DNA of 64,000 bases from Prostheceraeus crozeri (taxonomy: Eukaryota; Platyhelminthes; Polycladida; Euryleptidae): NCBI GenBank assembly GCA_907163375.1, contig CAJQUW010009220.1:78324-142323 (forward strand), written 5' to 3'. Position 1 is the stretch's first letter, and every line of letters begins with the position of its first letter. The translations under genes and the position numbers were made by a program. Positions 25,904-35,728 of the stretch are shown piece by piece. The notes below the pieces were generated by a model. The model had not been told where the DNA came from and did no database searches. It worked only from the letters and a program-made list of their open reading frames with translations.

Positions 25904-27003
25904 ACCATGAAAAGGTCCTAATAAATCTTAGATTCCGTGAGGCTATGTAGATCAAGAATTTGAAGCCATCTATCAACAACAAAATTGAGGTATCAGAGAT
26001 TTTGTAATTCCTGTGTACATAGTATTTCAAATTTTATATCCTTTTTGTATTTAGCTAGCTTCGTCTTTTTTATCCTATAAAACTTGAGAATGACGTCATA
26101 ACTCCGAAAATTGTTTAAAAAGTAATAAAATAAAATTATTCTATCAAACATCTTATTCAACAATCAACAGCAAGGGTTGCAACATAAATCATAATTAACC
26201 TAAAATTCTATCATAATGCTGCTTAAGGAAAAATACTTTTGCTATAGACAATATAGTTTTCTTCAACACAGAAATTTGAAAAGCAACGGATGTCAAACAA
26301 AATATCAGGAAAATTTCCTGAAATATCAATATAATTGTATGTCAATATGCTCAGGGCTGTTTGATTTGCTGGATCCAGCAGTCGGTTGCTGGAAGCTGGA
26401 TCCAGCAAATTTCAGTTTATGCTCCTCTTGGTTTAGATAGGCGTAATACGTAAGCATGCGTAAGAATTGCCTTGATTAGGCCTGCTCTCATGTTCGTATT
26501 CGTTTTATAAATAATGAATTTCAGCTCGCTCATTATTTGGGATACTGCTACAGCTACTAGGTCTGGATTACAACGAGACCTGAAATGTAAGCTATTCTTT
26601 ATTGATCAGAATTTTTAGTCTTGATTTCCTTCAGACAGCTTTGCTTGTCGTAATTTATTTAGATGTCAGTATATCCGTTTATTGAACACAAAAGCGCTGA
26701 AATTTTGTAATAGAAACTAACTAGGGTTATATTTTACCTTAAGTTTCTAGGAATAAATGAATTTAAAAAACAAATAGTTCTCGAATACCAGTAACCTAAC
26801 CATATCACTCTCTAAATTATGGTCTTACCAAGTGATCATATCAGCAAATTTAGGTTCGATGTAGGAATAGGGAATAGGGAATAGGCTACGTGTATTTACA
26901 CCCCGCAACGATGAAACATAAGTATATAATTAAATAATTAAAGCTAGTCCATTTATCCAATGAGAGCACATGTATTGATGGCTAGTGAAGCCGGACTGTT
27001 AGG

Positions 27004-28184
27004 TCAATCGGAATCGGAGTCCAATACATCATCAATATACTGATGATTCCAGGAAACAATTTCATTCTCCAATTCCTCGCAGTCCTCAATGAATGCGATT
27101 TTGAGAATCTTTTTGAAATTGTATCGTATGAATAACTGATCATTTAGTCTCTCTGAGGATAAGTTGGCGCGGAGACGATTATGAGCCAATCTGTGTCTTG
27201 AGAACGCTCGCTCGACCATCGCTTCTGACACCGGCAATTTCATTATAATATTAACAACAGTTTGATGAATACGGTAGTCTGTTTTGACTATATCATTTTC
27301 TAGGATGAGATTGTCTTCCAGTTTTGAGTGTTCTTCAGAAAATTTTTGAAACCGATTTGCTGGCAATAACGCTTTTAACCAAGTCAGGATTCTTGTAGAA
27401 TTATACTTCAAATCAATTTTTTCCAATAATTCCATAGCATCATTCGGCAAATCAAGAAATTGTATAAAGAATACTGCCAATTGACAAAGCAGTCCATTCG
27501 AGACCATTGTCCAGCGCTTTAAATGAAACTCCAATAACTGCGCTTTCACCTCCTCCGTTAACATGACGTTTTCTAACCACGAGACTTTAATTTTGCTGAA
27601 AGCAACTATTACATCACGAATATTCGCCGTATCTTTTTGAATATTCATCAATTGATTTACGACTTCCCAAAGAATGTGTTTCGATTGTTCGAAATGCTGT
27701 TGGTCATTCTGAGTACCGAGCTGCAGTTTCATGGCCTTTATCATGGTTTCGTACTTTGAATTCCACCTCGTCGGGCTATACCTTGATAACTCCCCGGATT
27801 TGATAAACTCCTCCAATTTCCCAAGAGCGGATTTCACATCAGCTTTCTGGAAAATGTCACCGAGAAGCAAGTTCATTACATGAGCTACACATCCTGCATT
27901 GATGATCAACGGATACATTTCACTAATATCTCGTAAAGACTTCTGCATGTTGGCTGCATTGTCTGCTATATTCAAAACCACTTTGGCTCCTTTCACCTGT
28001 AATTCATCGATCAACTTTTTCATTTCGGAGGTAATGAATTTAGATTTCTTATCATTTGTTGCAATGCTTTTCCAGTAAAATATGTCTTCTTCTGTAGAAA
28101 TCATGAAACAAATATGATGCATTTCATTGGTGGAATTGGTCCAGTCATCAGACATAATTGAAACCATCTTTCCTTGAAAGCCAT
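27004..28184 (-). CDS. hAT transposase, C-terminal exon
   Basis: This exon of about 394 codons begins after the acceptor ATTCCTTTTCAG and ends in a stop. It carries the RNase H-like core of hAT transposases: MSDDWTN (first catalytic Asp), VLNIADNAANM (second Asp), GCVAHVMNLLL (CxxH-like helix), SPTRWNSKYETM, and near the end KLPVSEAMVERAFSRHR with the catalytic Glu and the hATC dimerisation helix. The length fits the C-terminal two thirds of the family. The joint to the upstream exon at 29540 restores a codon (G plus AT) in phase. No internal stop is present, so the catalytic part could still be functional. Confidence 0.85.
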
Positions 28185-29539
28185 CTGAAAAGGAATAATT
28201 GAGTGAATTAATATTTCGTCAGCGTATGATGCATTGGAAAATTATGTGTGGCATGGAAAAGAAAGGCATGAACATAATGATAACATCGAATAAGTAAACT
28301 ATTTAGTTGCATATTAACATTAATTTGATCTACGTGTATTGTATAATAGTACTGATACTTGAATAAGCGCATTACCGAAATAAGCATTTTGATTCTGATG
28401 ACAAACGTTATCTGAACAATGCTTCATGTACAAAACTGAATCTGGAAAGATATTTCATAAAGTGGATAAACATGAATAGCTCTAAATAAATTGTATACTG
28501 GTACTATACATAATTCATGATTTTAAGGTTTAATAACCCGCCGGAGGATATATAATTTCATGTTGCTCTTCATGCTGCTCTATTTAATTACATCAAAAAT
28601 TTATCGGTAAAAGCATATCAACCATAGCATTCGGTGAACCTATTAAAAAATACCGGCCTATTGTATGATAGCTCTCGCACTAATACAGTAGTGTACAACA
28701 TAGTTTATATCTTTCTTTCATACCGTACTCCTGATATCTCGAGCAGCCTAGGAATTCTTGTAGGATACGTACTCAATCACCATTATTCAACACTTAACTG
28801 CGTATTAATTATCCTCAATACCAGTAAACCAGTTGCATGTGTGAAGGTCTACTATTACTCCAAAGCAGACAAGCGCTTGTTATTGAGTCAGAAAATTAAC
28901 ATACCGGTATCATGTGTAGTCTACGTGTGATACCTGGGTGACAGTATACCAGTACTAACCGGTCCATTATAAAGTATGGAAACTACATGTCGAATTCACT
29001 GTGTCACTATTAGCTTGCAAAACCGTCATGCCTAGTACATTATATAGGCCTACGTACCAGGTGTACGGTAGGTACATGAACATTTGTACAGCAGTAACGG
29101 GATGTTTGTCTATGTCGGTAGGGTCCATAAGATATTTCTGAGTCTGACCCGAGTTCTATTAGGGACGCTGAGTTCTATTAGAGGCCCCGGGTTCTATACG
29201 GTACTTGTACCGTTGTACGTACTGGCACTGTATGCAAATACATTTTATAATTTTAAGATAAGTGATTAACTTCAAGCGACCTATAAAATGATTTATAACA
29301 AAGTTTTTAATACAGAATTAGTTCTACTGGTAGACTTACAGATAGGCTATCCATGTCATAATTTTGTTACTAGTATTAGATCGGCCGTCTAGAAATTGTG
29401 TATTATATTTCAGATTCATAATCGTGGAAGAACAAAAGTAAAAGGCTTTTCTGAAGTTACTGTACAACCAATTACAATTATTTAAATAGGCTACCTGTAC
29501 AAGACTTGCATTTGCATATTTTTAAGATTTACTACTCAC

Positions 29540-29838
29540 CAACGATCTTTGCCATCCAATCACTGGCTAATTGTTCCACGTGACCTGCAATGCTCTGGCG
29601 TGTGAAGTTGCCGCAGTCAAATGCCCATTTGAAAACATTGTCTTGAACGATGTCAAATGGTAGCGGGTGACTTGATGTGCAAATGGCGATAGAAATTCGC
29701 GTTATTTTCGGCAAATTCGGTAATTGATTACCGGTACTGTTGTCATTGGATTTACCTGACCAATAATCCATCAGTGTTGGTATTTTCGCTGACAGTCTTT
29801 TGTCACACTCATCTACCAGATTGGGTGGGATGTTTGTT
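29540..29838 (-). CDS. hAT transposase, linker exon
   Basis: The frame runs from near the BED domain through a segment with IPTLMDYWSG and QDNVFKWAFDCGNF to a donor GTGAGT at 29539. It corresponds to the linker between BED finger and catalytic core. At its 5' side the reading frame differs by one from the BED frame (29809-29958). Either a 1-bp indel broke the transposase or there is a missed tiny intron. Coordinates of the 5' edge are approximate. Confidence 0.6.
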
Positions 29839-29958
29839 CTGCAAATGTCTTTTGAGTGAAGTTGTATGTTTGTGGGAATTTTCGAAGAAGATGGACGTAT
29901 GACAGTGCCTACATTTCATCGTCTTTCCAATTGTGTTGTGTAAAAAGTGTTGCTTCAT
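29809..29958 (-). CDS. hAT transposase, BED-type zinc finger part
   Basis: Reading from ATG at 29958, the frame shows KCRHCHTSIFFENSH followed by TTSLKRHLQNKHP. This is a C-x2-C...H-x4/5-H BED finger with the typical SLKRHLxxKHP ending. It would bind the element's own ends. The frame stops at 29809, while the adjacent frame continues into the linker exon, indicating a +1 shift. The transposon copy is therefore probably inactive as sequenced. Confidence 0.7.
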   Translation of the reverse strand: MKQHFLHNTIGKTMKCRHCHTSIFFENSHKHTTSLKRHLQNKHPTQSGR

Positions 29959-30219
29959 GTCAGAAAAATGTAGTTGGACGTTTTATTATGCCGTATAAAA
30001 TATGCACGATAGCTGATAATCGTCTGTGATTTGGACTCACTCAAACTGAATGACAGCATCTCAACCGGGATCAGATAAGATGTTAGACAATAAGAGGGTG
30101 ACTCACCAATCGATGCTCGATTCCCAGTTGGCAGCTATACTGTCTTCGTTCATCCGGGTCATCCCTCCCCCTTGTCCATAAACCAATCAAATTCATTACT
30201 ATCAATAATAATCAAACTA

Positions 30220-30316
30220 CCGTATTTACTCTAATAGAACTCGGGGGGCTCTATTAATTCAGATCGCTCTGACCAGGGTTCTATTGGAGACCCGGGTTCT
30301 ATTAGAGAAAATACGG
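30220..30316. mobile_element. Palindromic MITE of about 97 bp
   Basis: Ends CCGTATTTACTCTAATAGAA and its near reverse complement TTCTATTAGAGAAAATACGG are flanked by TA dinucleotides. This matches the very short palindromic Tc1/mariner-type MITEs common in invertebrates. It is nested in the hAT element. A related fragment (GAGTTCTATTAGAGGCC) is at 29145-29210. Confidence 0.65.
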
Positions 30317-30690
30317 TATATAATGAGACGATGAACTCTGACATTGAAAGGAAATCGTCAATGCTAATAGCAAGGCCGTCTTAGGCACTAGTCTACACCT
30401 CTGTTGAACTATGACATAAAATGGCAAACGTAATCGATAGAACGGTATGGAATAGAAGTGCTGTAGTGTTCCTACACTTAAATCGGTACACTAAATTCTA
30501 TTCGCTGGTGGATACATGTTGGCAACGTTGATTTGGTTACACGCACACGTCATTTCCTCAACCTTTAGTCAGTATATACCGCAAATAGCATTTATCTGTA
30601 CATAACTATTTGTTGCTGGAAATCCATCAATACGATGCTGGATTCAAATCCAGCATATTGCTGGATCCAGCACTGCTGGAAACAGCCCTG

Positions 30691-31041
30691 AATTGCTGTT
30701 GCATGAACCGTAATCTCGTGCGGACTGCCAACGTGTGGTATCAATGAGGAAACGTTGAAGGCTGGAGATATAAGTCCGCGATGCAAGACAAAGAAAAAAA
30801 TAGACGAAGTAGGCTCAAAGCAAGCGAGACATGATGAGTCAACGCCAAAACAGGACGAGAGGGAAAACCCGACCGCTCTTGCTGTCTGCAGTCGGGAAAA
30901 GTGAAAGACTTCGTCTCTATCCTCGATTTCGACGATTTCTGGAGTGCGATAACTAAGACCAGTGATATCTCAACCGGGTTTCCGTTGAGTACTATAGCGG
31001 TGCCGCCAACCACGATGTGAAATATATCGCTCAGTAACGCA
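30691..31041. other. Flank between hAT element and virus-like palindrome
   Basis: This is unique sequence of moderate GC without a supported gene. The long minus frame at 30741-31232 runs into C-tract repeats and is spurious. Confidence 0.4.
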
Positions 31042-31094
31042 AGTAGTAAGCAAGTGACAAATACTGGATAGCGCAAGATGGCCGCCGTCGTGGC

Positions 31095-31275
31095 TGAGTC
31101 CCCCCCCCCCTCTGGCACGGCAGAGTGTCGTGGTCGGCCGCCGTGGTGCTTCGTGTCTGAGTCCCCCCCCCCTCTGGAACGACAGAGGTTGTGGTCTGTC
31201 GTGGTGTGCCGGCCGGGTGGGTCCACGTTCACAACATGTTCGCTGACGTCCCCCCCCCCCTCTGCAACAACAGAG
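31095..31275. repeat. Outer terminal C-tract/hairpin units, left arm
   Basis: There are three units, each a run of about 10-11 C followed directly by CTCTG-N6-CAGAG (CTCTGGCACGGCAGAG, CTCTGGAACGACAGAG, CTCTGCAACAACAGAG). The loop changes while the stem is kept. Mirror copies are at 54046-54230 and related ones at 59670-59830. The segment just outside reads CAAGATGGCCGCC in all three copies. Confidence 0.7.
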
Positions 31276-31425
31276 TGTGAGACTCGGGTGCGTGGGTCCG
31301 ACCGCCTGGTGGACGTGGGCGACCGTCTAGGTTGACGTGGGCGACCGCCAGGATTAGTCTTGAGGCTATAGTGTGTGATGTTTTTGGTGCAATCTGCTGA
31401 ATGTTGGGTTGTAAAATGGGTTGTT

Positions 31426-31690
31426 TCGAGTGGAAGGAGTGGTCGGATGAGAAAACGGAGGTCAGATTCGGATTCAGCGTGAAATTCTGCATCGGTAGGG
31501 TGAGTTTCAAGGCAATCGGCGAGAAAAACTGTTTCTTCAAAATTTTGACATAGAATGTGGGACGTTTTGGTGTGTAGCGCCCAAACGAAGCATCGGATGA
31601 GAAAACGGAGTCCAGATTCGGAATCTACGTGAAATTTTGGGTTAGGAAGGATGTTTCCAGCGAAATCGGAGAGAAAAAATTTTCGGCTGA
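31426..31690. repeat. Two diverged 125-bp repeats inside the left terminal zone
   Basis: GGATGAGAAAACGGAG followed by TCAGATTCGGA occurs twice (about 31445 and 31591), each followed by a related CGTGAAATT block. The mirrored pair is in the right arm at about 53650-53900. No gene is supported. Confidence 0.5.
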
Positions 31691-32900
31691 CGTCCCCCCC
31701 CCCCCTCTGGACAGCTTGCTTCGATTTTGGCTTCTAGTGGACGGATTTTGTCGTGCGATAGCTCGTTTGAAAGCTAAGAGTGAGACAAATTCAGTGAAAC
31801 AATCGGCTTGTTCCTATCTGTCTTCGTTCAAAAGTTAGAGCGGTTACAAGATTTTAGGTCGGAGCTCGCTTACCTGAAAAAATCCTAAGTGTCAGAGTGA
31901 CTTTGTATGGGTAAAATTTTGAAAATTTTCCAAAGTGTGGAATTTCGACCTGGGACCGTCACCAAAACATTTTTCATCAAATTTCACTGACCTCCCCCCC
32001 CCCCGACAACAATCTTCTAACTTTGGTTCTAGTGGACGGATTTTGTCTTACAGCTACTCGTTTGAAAGAGGAGAAAAAACTGCTCGACAACATTTTTTGT
32101 TGCGAGTCAATCGGACCAGCCGTTCACAAGTTAGAGCGGTTACAAGATTTTAGGTCGGAGCTCGCTCACCTGAAAAATCCTAAGTGTCAGAGTGACTTTG
32201 TATGGGTAAAAATTTGAAAATTTTCCAAAGTGTGGAATTTCGACCTGGGACCGTCACCAAAACATTTTTCATCAAATTTCACTGACCTCCCCCCCCCCTC
32301 TGGACAGCTTGCTTCGATTTTGGCTTCTAGTGGACGGATTTTGTCGTGCGATAGCTCGTTTGAAAGCTAAGAGTGAGACAAATTCAGTGAAACAATCGGC
32401 TTGTTCCTATCTGTCTTCGTTCAAAAGTTAGAGCGATTACAAGATTTTAGGTCGGAGCTCGCTTACCTGAAAAAATCCTAAGTGTCAGAGTGACTTTGTA
32501 TGGGTAAAATTTTGAAAATTTTCCAAAGTGTGGAATTTCGACCTGGGACCGTCACCAAAACATTTTTCATCAAATTTCACTGACCTCCCCCCCCCCTCTG
32601 GACAGCTTGGTTCGATTTTGGCTTCTAGTGGACGGATTTTGTCGTGCGATAGCTCGTTTGAAAGCTAAGAGTGAGACAAATTCAGTGAAACAATCGGCTT
32701 GTTCCTATCTGTCTTCGTTCAAAAGTTAGAGCGGTTACAAGATTTTAGGTCGGAGCTCGCTTACCTGAAAAAATCCTAAGTGTCAGAGTGACTTTGTATG
32801 GGTAAAATTTTGAAAATTTTCCAAAGTGTGGAATTTCGACCTGGGACCGTCACCAAAACATTTTTCATCAAATTTCGCTGACGTCCCCCCCCCCCTCGTT
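31690..32900. repeat. Tandem array of about 300-bp C-tract units, left arm
   Basis: Four units are separated by five C tracts of 8-12. Every unit keeps one half (from AGTTAGAGCG to ATTTCACTGACC before the C run). The other half is either type 1 (GCTTGCTTCGATTTTGG) or type 2 (CAATCTTCTAACTTTGG). The order here is 1-2-1-1. Frames inside are repeat-derived and not called as genes. Confidence 0.75.
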
Positions 32901-33186
32901 CGGACAAAATTTCTTGAAACAAACTTTGGTTAAGGTCCCAGGTCAAAATTCGGAAGTTTTAAATTTTTCAAAATTTTCACCACACTGGAGCTCTCACACT
33001 TAGGAATTTTTTCACTTGTGGCATGTTACATGGACATGTGCTGGCGGACCAACTTCCCGTGGTCATATGAGAATGGTTCAGGTGTCATATTGTAAAGAAT
33101 GATGAGACAAATCGTTTGCAACAAACCGGATGTCGCTACGATGAATACTTTCGGAGATAGAGCCATTTTAAGTTTTCTTCCGAGCA

Positions 33187-33194
33187 TATATAAA
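33187..33194 (+). promoter_or_regulatory. TATA box of gene A, left arm
   Basis: TATATAAA stands about 45 bp before a strong 5' splice donor (GACGAG/GTAAGC, intron from 33236). This suggests a short non-coding leader exon. The same box and donor are at 51240-51247 (minus) and 61238-61245. Confidence 0.7.
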
Positions 33195-33235
33195 CCCCCG
33201 ACAACGTAAGTCTGATCACTTCATCGAAAGACGAG

Positions 33236-34111
33236 GTAAGCGACGGTCGTCGCTCTGAGCTCCCGATATCGGGTGCAAAGGACTCTATCTTTTGAAGTAG
33301 GCAAGCTATCTTGCTACTTCAAAGTTTGTATGATAGAGTTTGATAGTGTCTTTACTACTGATAAAATTTTTTAAAAGTAGTATGAGTAGTAAAATGCGGA
33401 ATTTTTTAAAAATTCTTAATTTTCACTTTTTTCAAAGTTTTAACATATAGACTAAGGTTTTCAAGTATCCTGAGTTCAAATCTGCTATCAGATTTGAAAT
33501 TTAACTAAGTCTAAGGCAGCTTTGAGGGGTTAGATCCCAGCTACTGATCACTACCTTTGACTCGGCGTTCCTGTTACCACTTCGGGGCAGTGACAATGAT
33601 GTCTTCAGCTGTAAAGAGCGGGTATCGGGGAAGATCTCTCACTTCCCTAGTGATCGGTACAAGGCCTTCGGGCTGTCGACGGGATCGAGTGCCACTCACT
33701 ACACTCACATCTATCATTCCTCACTAAGTGTTGATATTATGTTGAATGTTGACTAAGTTGAATGTTGAATGATGATATTATGTTCTAGGCTGTATACTAC
33801 ATTCAAATCTGCTATCAGAAATTTAACTAAGGCAGCTTTGAGGGGTTAGATCCCAGCTACTGATCACTACCTTTGACTCGGCGTTCCTGTTACCACTTCG
33901 GGGCAGTGACAATGATGTCTTTAGCTGTAAAGAGCGGGTATCGGGGAAGATCTCTCACTTCCCTAGTGATCGGTACAAGGCCTTCGGGCTGTCGACGGGA
34001 TCGAGTGCCACTCACTACACTCACATCTATCATTCCTGACTAAGTGTAATGCTTTAGGAATATGACTGTACTACATGATTTAAAACTTATACTAATTTCA
34101 TTATCTTACAG
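33236..34111 (+). other. Leader intron of gene A, left arm
   Basis: Donor GTAAGC at 33236 and acceptor TTATCTTACAG ending at 34111 flank an 876-nt intron before the ATG at 34140. It contains two tandem copies of the conserved element described next. The right arm intron (51198-50669) and the degraded copy (61287-61849) have one copy each. Confidence 0.6.
33477..34050 (+). ncRNA. Tandem pair of conserved leader-intron elements
   Basis: About 245 bp beginning CAAATCTGCTATCAG and ending near CATCTATCATTCC is present at 33477-33720 and again at 33804-34050. Single copies are at 50728-50955 (minus) and 61530-61770. The core is nearly unchanged between copies and includes GGCCTTCGGGCT, a short stem closed by a UUCG loop, and other GC-rich blocks. 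Such conservation in an intron suggests a structured RNA or a cis element. No known RNA family was recognised; transcription is unproven. Confidence 0.3.
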
Positions 34112-34139
34112 TTAACGAGAAATCTCAGTAACGACAAAA

Positions 34140-35375
34140 ATGGTCAATAACGATAGAAACAAAAAATTTCACATCAAAATGTGCTCTTGTGGACGAATCA
34201 ACCGCCGAGACGGTCTCAGGGACCACATAAGGAAGGCAGGGGCCGACCACATGGTTATCCTGAATAGGGTTGCCTGTGTGAAGTGCAGGGTGCTGTTGGT
34301 TGTTGGGCAGGAGGCCGAGTTTTATCGGAGGCATGGTGAGTGTGTAGGAGGGTTGGTGACTGATTTGAGATTTACACAGTTGATTGTGGAAGAGAGGGAG
34401 CGAATGTTGGCGAATGTTGCGAATGTTGTTGAGAATGTTGTTGAGAATGCTAGTGGGAATGTTGTTGAGAATGCTAGTGGGAATGCTGTGGAGAATGCTA
34501 GTGGGAATGCTGTGGAGAATGAGGTAGAGAATGCTGTGGCCGGTTTGAAGGCTGACAAGTGGCGGAAGAGAGTGTTAGAGAGTGATGATGAGGATGATGT
34601 GGATTTGGATAGGGAGCGAGTGAGGAAGTGTGTGAGGAAGTTGAGCTCTTCGTCATCGGAGGTATCCAATATTGTTATTAGCGACCCCCCGAAGAGCTCA
34701 TCTTCCCCAATAGTGAAGGGTGGTGGGGTACGGAAGCAGTCGGCGCGGTGGGATGAGGACATGGAAAAGAAGCATGTGTCGCAGCAAGCGGCACATGCTT
34801 TGTTGGTAGATCGCTACGAAAGTTTGAGGAAGGTGAATGAGAGAACGTTGAGTGAGTTGAGTGAGCTGAAAATGAAGGAGTTGAAATGTAAGGAGGTGGC
34901 AGATGAGAATATCCGTATGAGGCGTGTTGTGAAAGAGTTGAAGGAGAATGTGCGAGTGTTGGAAGACAAGAATGATGAGTGTGAGAAGAGGGCGAGTGCT
35001 GCGGAGAGGAGAATGGGAGAGGCAGAAGCGAAGTTTGAGGAGATGATGAAGGAGATGAGTGTGTTGAGAGCGAGGAATGTTGAGTTGGAGAGGACTGTGG
35101 CTCGGCGGGGTGATGAGAGGCAGGCGTGTGAGAAGTTGGAGCGCATGAGGGATGAGTGGGAGCGTGTGAATGAGGATCGCTTGTTTGAATTCCACATCCC
35201 TATTCGGGACAATCATTTGGCCGGCGAAGTATTAGTAAATAAAAGCCTCGACGAGTCCATCCTATGTTACAACGGTCATCCGAGCAAGAAGTGTCTGCAT
35301 GCCAGCCTGAGAATGCGCGGCCATCTCCATAAATTTTCGATTCGGAAACGCGCGAGACTACCTAAGGATGACTAA
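34140..35375 (+). CDS. Gene A, left arm: zinc-finger/coiled-coil protein, 411 aa
   Basis: The N-terminus has two likely zinc sites: C15-x-C17...H29...H37, then C46-x2-C49...H65-x2-C68. Residues about 90-135 are a tandem repeat of VENASGN-type units. An acidic DESDEDD-like and Ser-rich stretch follows, then a long Lys/Glu coiled coil (about 215-350). The C-terminus has another Cys/His cluster (C376, H380, C385, H387, H395, H397) and a basic tail. This architecture suggests a nucleic-acid-binding dimer, perhaps a regulator or packaging/tegument protein; no family was recognised. It is spliced upstream, and a 60-nt intron starts 4 nt after the stop. The first 300 residues differ clearly from the right-arm copy, while the rest is identical. 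Confidence 0.75.
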   Translation: MVNNDRNKKFHIKMCSCGRINRRDGLRDHIRKAGADHMVILNRVACVKCRVLLVVGQEAEFYRRHGECVGGLVTDLRFTQLIVEERERMLANVANVVENVVENASGNVVENASGNAVENASGNAVENEVENAVAGLKADKWRKRVLESDDEDDVDLDRERVRKCVRKLSSSSSEVSNIVISDPPKSSSSPIVKGGGVRKQSARWDEDMEKKHVSQQAAHALLVDRYESLRKVNERTLSELSELKMKELKCKEVADENIRMRRVVKELKENVRVLEDKNDECEKRASAAERRMGEAEAKFEEMMKEMSVLRARNVELERTVARRGDERQACEKLERMRDEWERVNEDRLFEFHIPIRDNHLAGEVLVNKSLDESILCYNGHPSKKCLHASLRMRGHLHKFSIRKRARLPKDD

Positions 35376-35379
35376 CTTG

Positions 35380-35439
35380 GTAAGTGAAAAGCAAATAAGA
35401 TAGTATATCCTATTCTAATACATATCATTTTCATTGCAG
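35380..35439 (+). other. 60-nt intron just after the gene A stop
   Basis: A consensus donor GTAAGT and acceptor TTTTCATTGCAG enclose 60 nt. The same intron is at 49397-49456 (minus) and, altered, at about 63043-63105. Conservation of both ends in three copies supports splicing of the 3' UTR. Confidence 0.65.
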
Positions 35440-35473
35440 ATCTTTGCCCGCCTTCACCACCCCATCAATTTAC

Positions 35474-35612
35474 TCCCGAGAACGAACCATCGGCTCTCTT
35501 AAGGGCCACCTAGGGGCAAGACATGATAGAACCTCCACGCGGTTTGCCCTGGGCAGTCTTCGGACTGGCGAATACTATCATTAAGTTGAATCTGCTATCA
35601 GTCAACTTGAAC
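35474..35612. repeat. Conserved 140-bp element R, copy 1
   Basis: It begins CCCGAGAACGAACC and ends with an inverted repeat AAGTTGA...TCAACTT around ATCTGCTATCAG. Copies are at 35998-36134, 48702-48838, 49224-49362, 63142-63282 and 63622-63760. Four of the six copies are followed by a TATATAA promoter: copy 1 and its mirror before gene B, and both copies in the degraded element. This copy reads CCTAGG where others read CCATGG. Confidence 0.7.
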
Positions 35613-35680
35613 ATTATGCAGTCGATTGCTATCCCTGAAGCATTCTGATTCGCTGTTGAGCAATTCATTGTTGAAAACCC

Positions 35681-35688
35681 TATATAAG
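35681..35688 (+). promoter_or_regulatory. TATA box of gene B, left arm
   Basis: TATATAAG lies 41 bp before the ATG of gene B and 69 bp after element R. It is repeated at 49148-49155 (minus) and 63829-63836. Confidence 0.65.
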
Positions 35689-35728
35689 CCAGAAGATTGT
35701 AGCGCTTCTCATTCAATTTGAAGTCACG

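Larger units (their letters stand above)
25118..26194. mobile_element. Head-to-head pair of Penelope-like element 3' ends
   Basis: The outer 80-170 bp at 25118-25290 and 26050-26194 are inverted copies of each other (TTAAACAATATTTCGGAG against CTCCGAAAATTGTTTAA, then AATAAGATGTTTGATAG). Each half carries a GIY-YIG endonuclease fragment oriented toward its own outer end. Such partial, inverted copies are typical of Penelope-like retroelements. Both halves are truncated and no reverse transcriptase remains. Confidence 0.65.
26352..30690 (-). mobile_element. hAT-family DNA transposon, nearly complete
   Basis: The terminal inverted repeats start CAGGGCTGTTT at 26352 and end AAACAGCCCTG at 30690. 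Close to each end are palindromic GCTGGATCCAGC sites that probably bind transposase. Flanks AATATGCT (left) and AATTGCT (right) look like an 8-bp duplication that lost one base. Inside, on the minus strand, are a BED finger, a linker exon and a DUF659/hAT dimerisation transposase separated by a 1.35-kb intron. A palindromic MITE (30220-30316) has inserted near the right end. Confidence 0.8.

Noticed and set aside
31078..31540. Frames crossing the outer C-tract region (31078-31335, 30741-31232, 31229-31540, and 53640-54357, 59427-60002)
   Set aside because: They are Pro/Gly/Ser-rich translations of homopolymers and hairpins and differ between copies through tract length.
31629..32217. Short frames inside the 300-bp units (also 51705-53708, 59948-60534)
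   Set aside because: The same frames recur in each unit and are broken by C-tract length; no start context or promoter.
33540..33700. tRNA or rRNA fragment in the conserved intron element
   Set aside because: GC-rich blocks and a UUCG hairpin are present, but there is no cloverleaf, no A/B box pair and no recognisable rRNA sequence.
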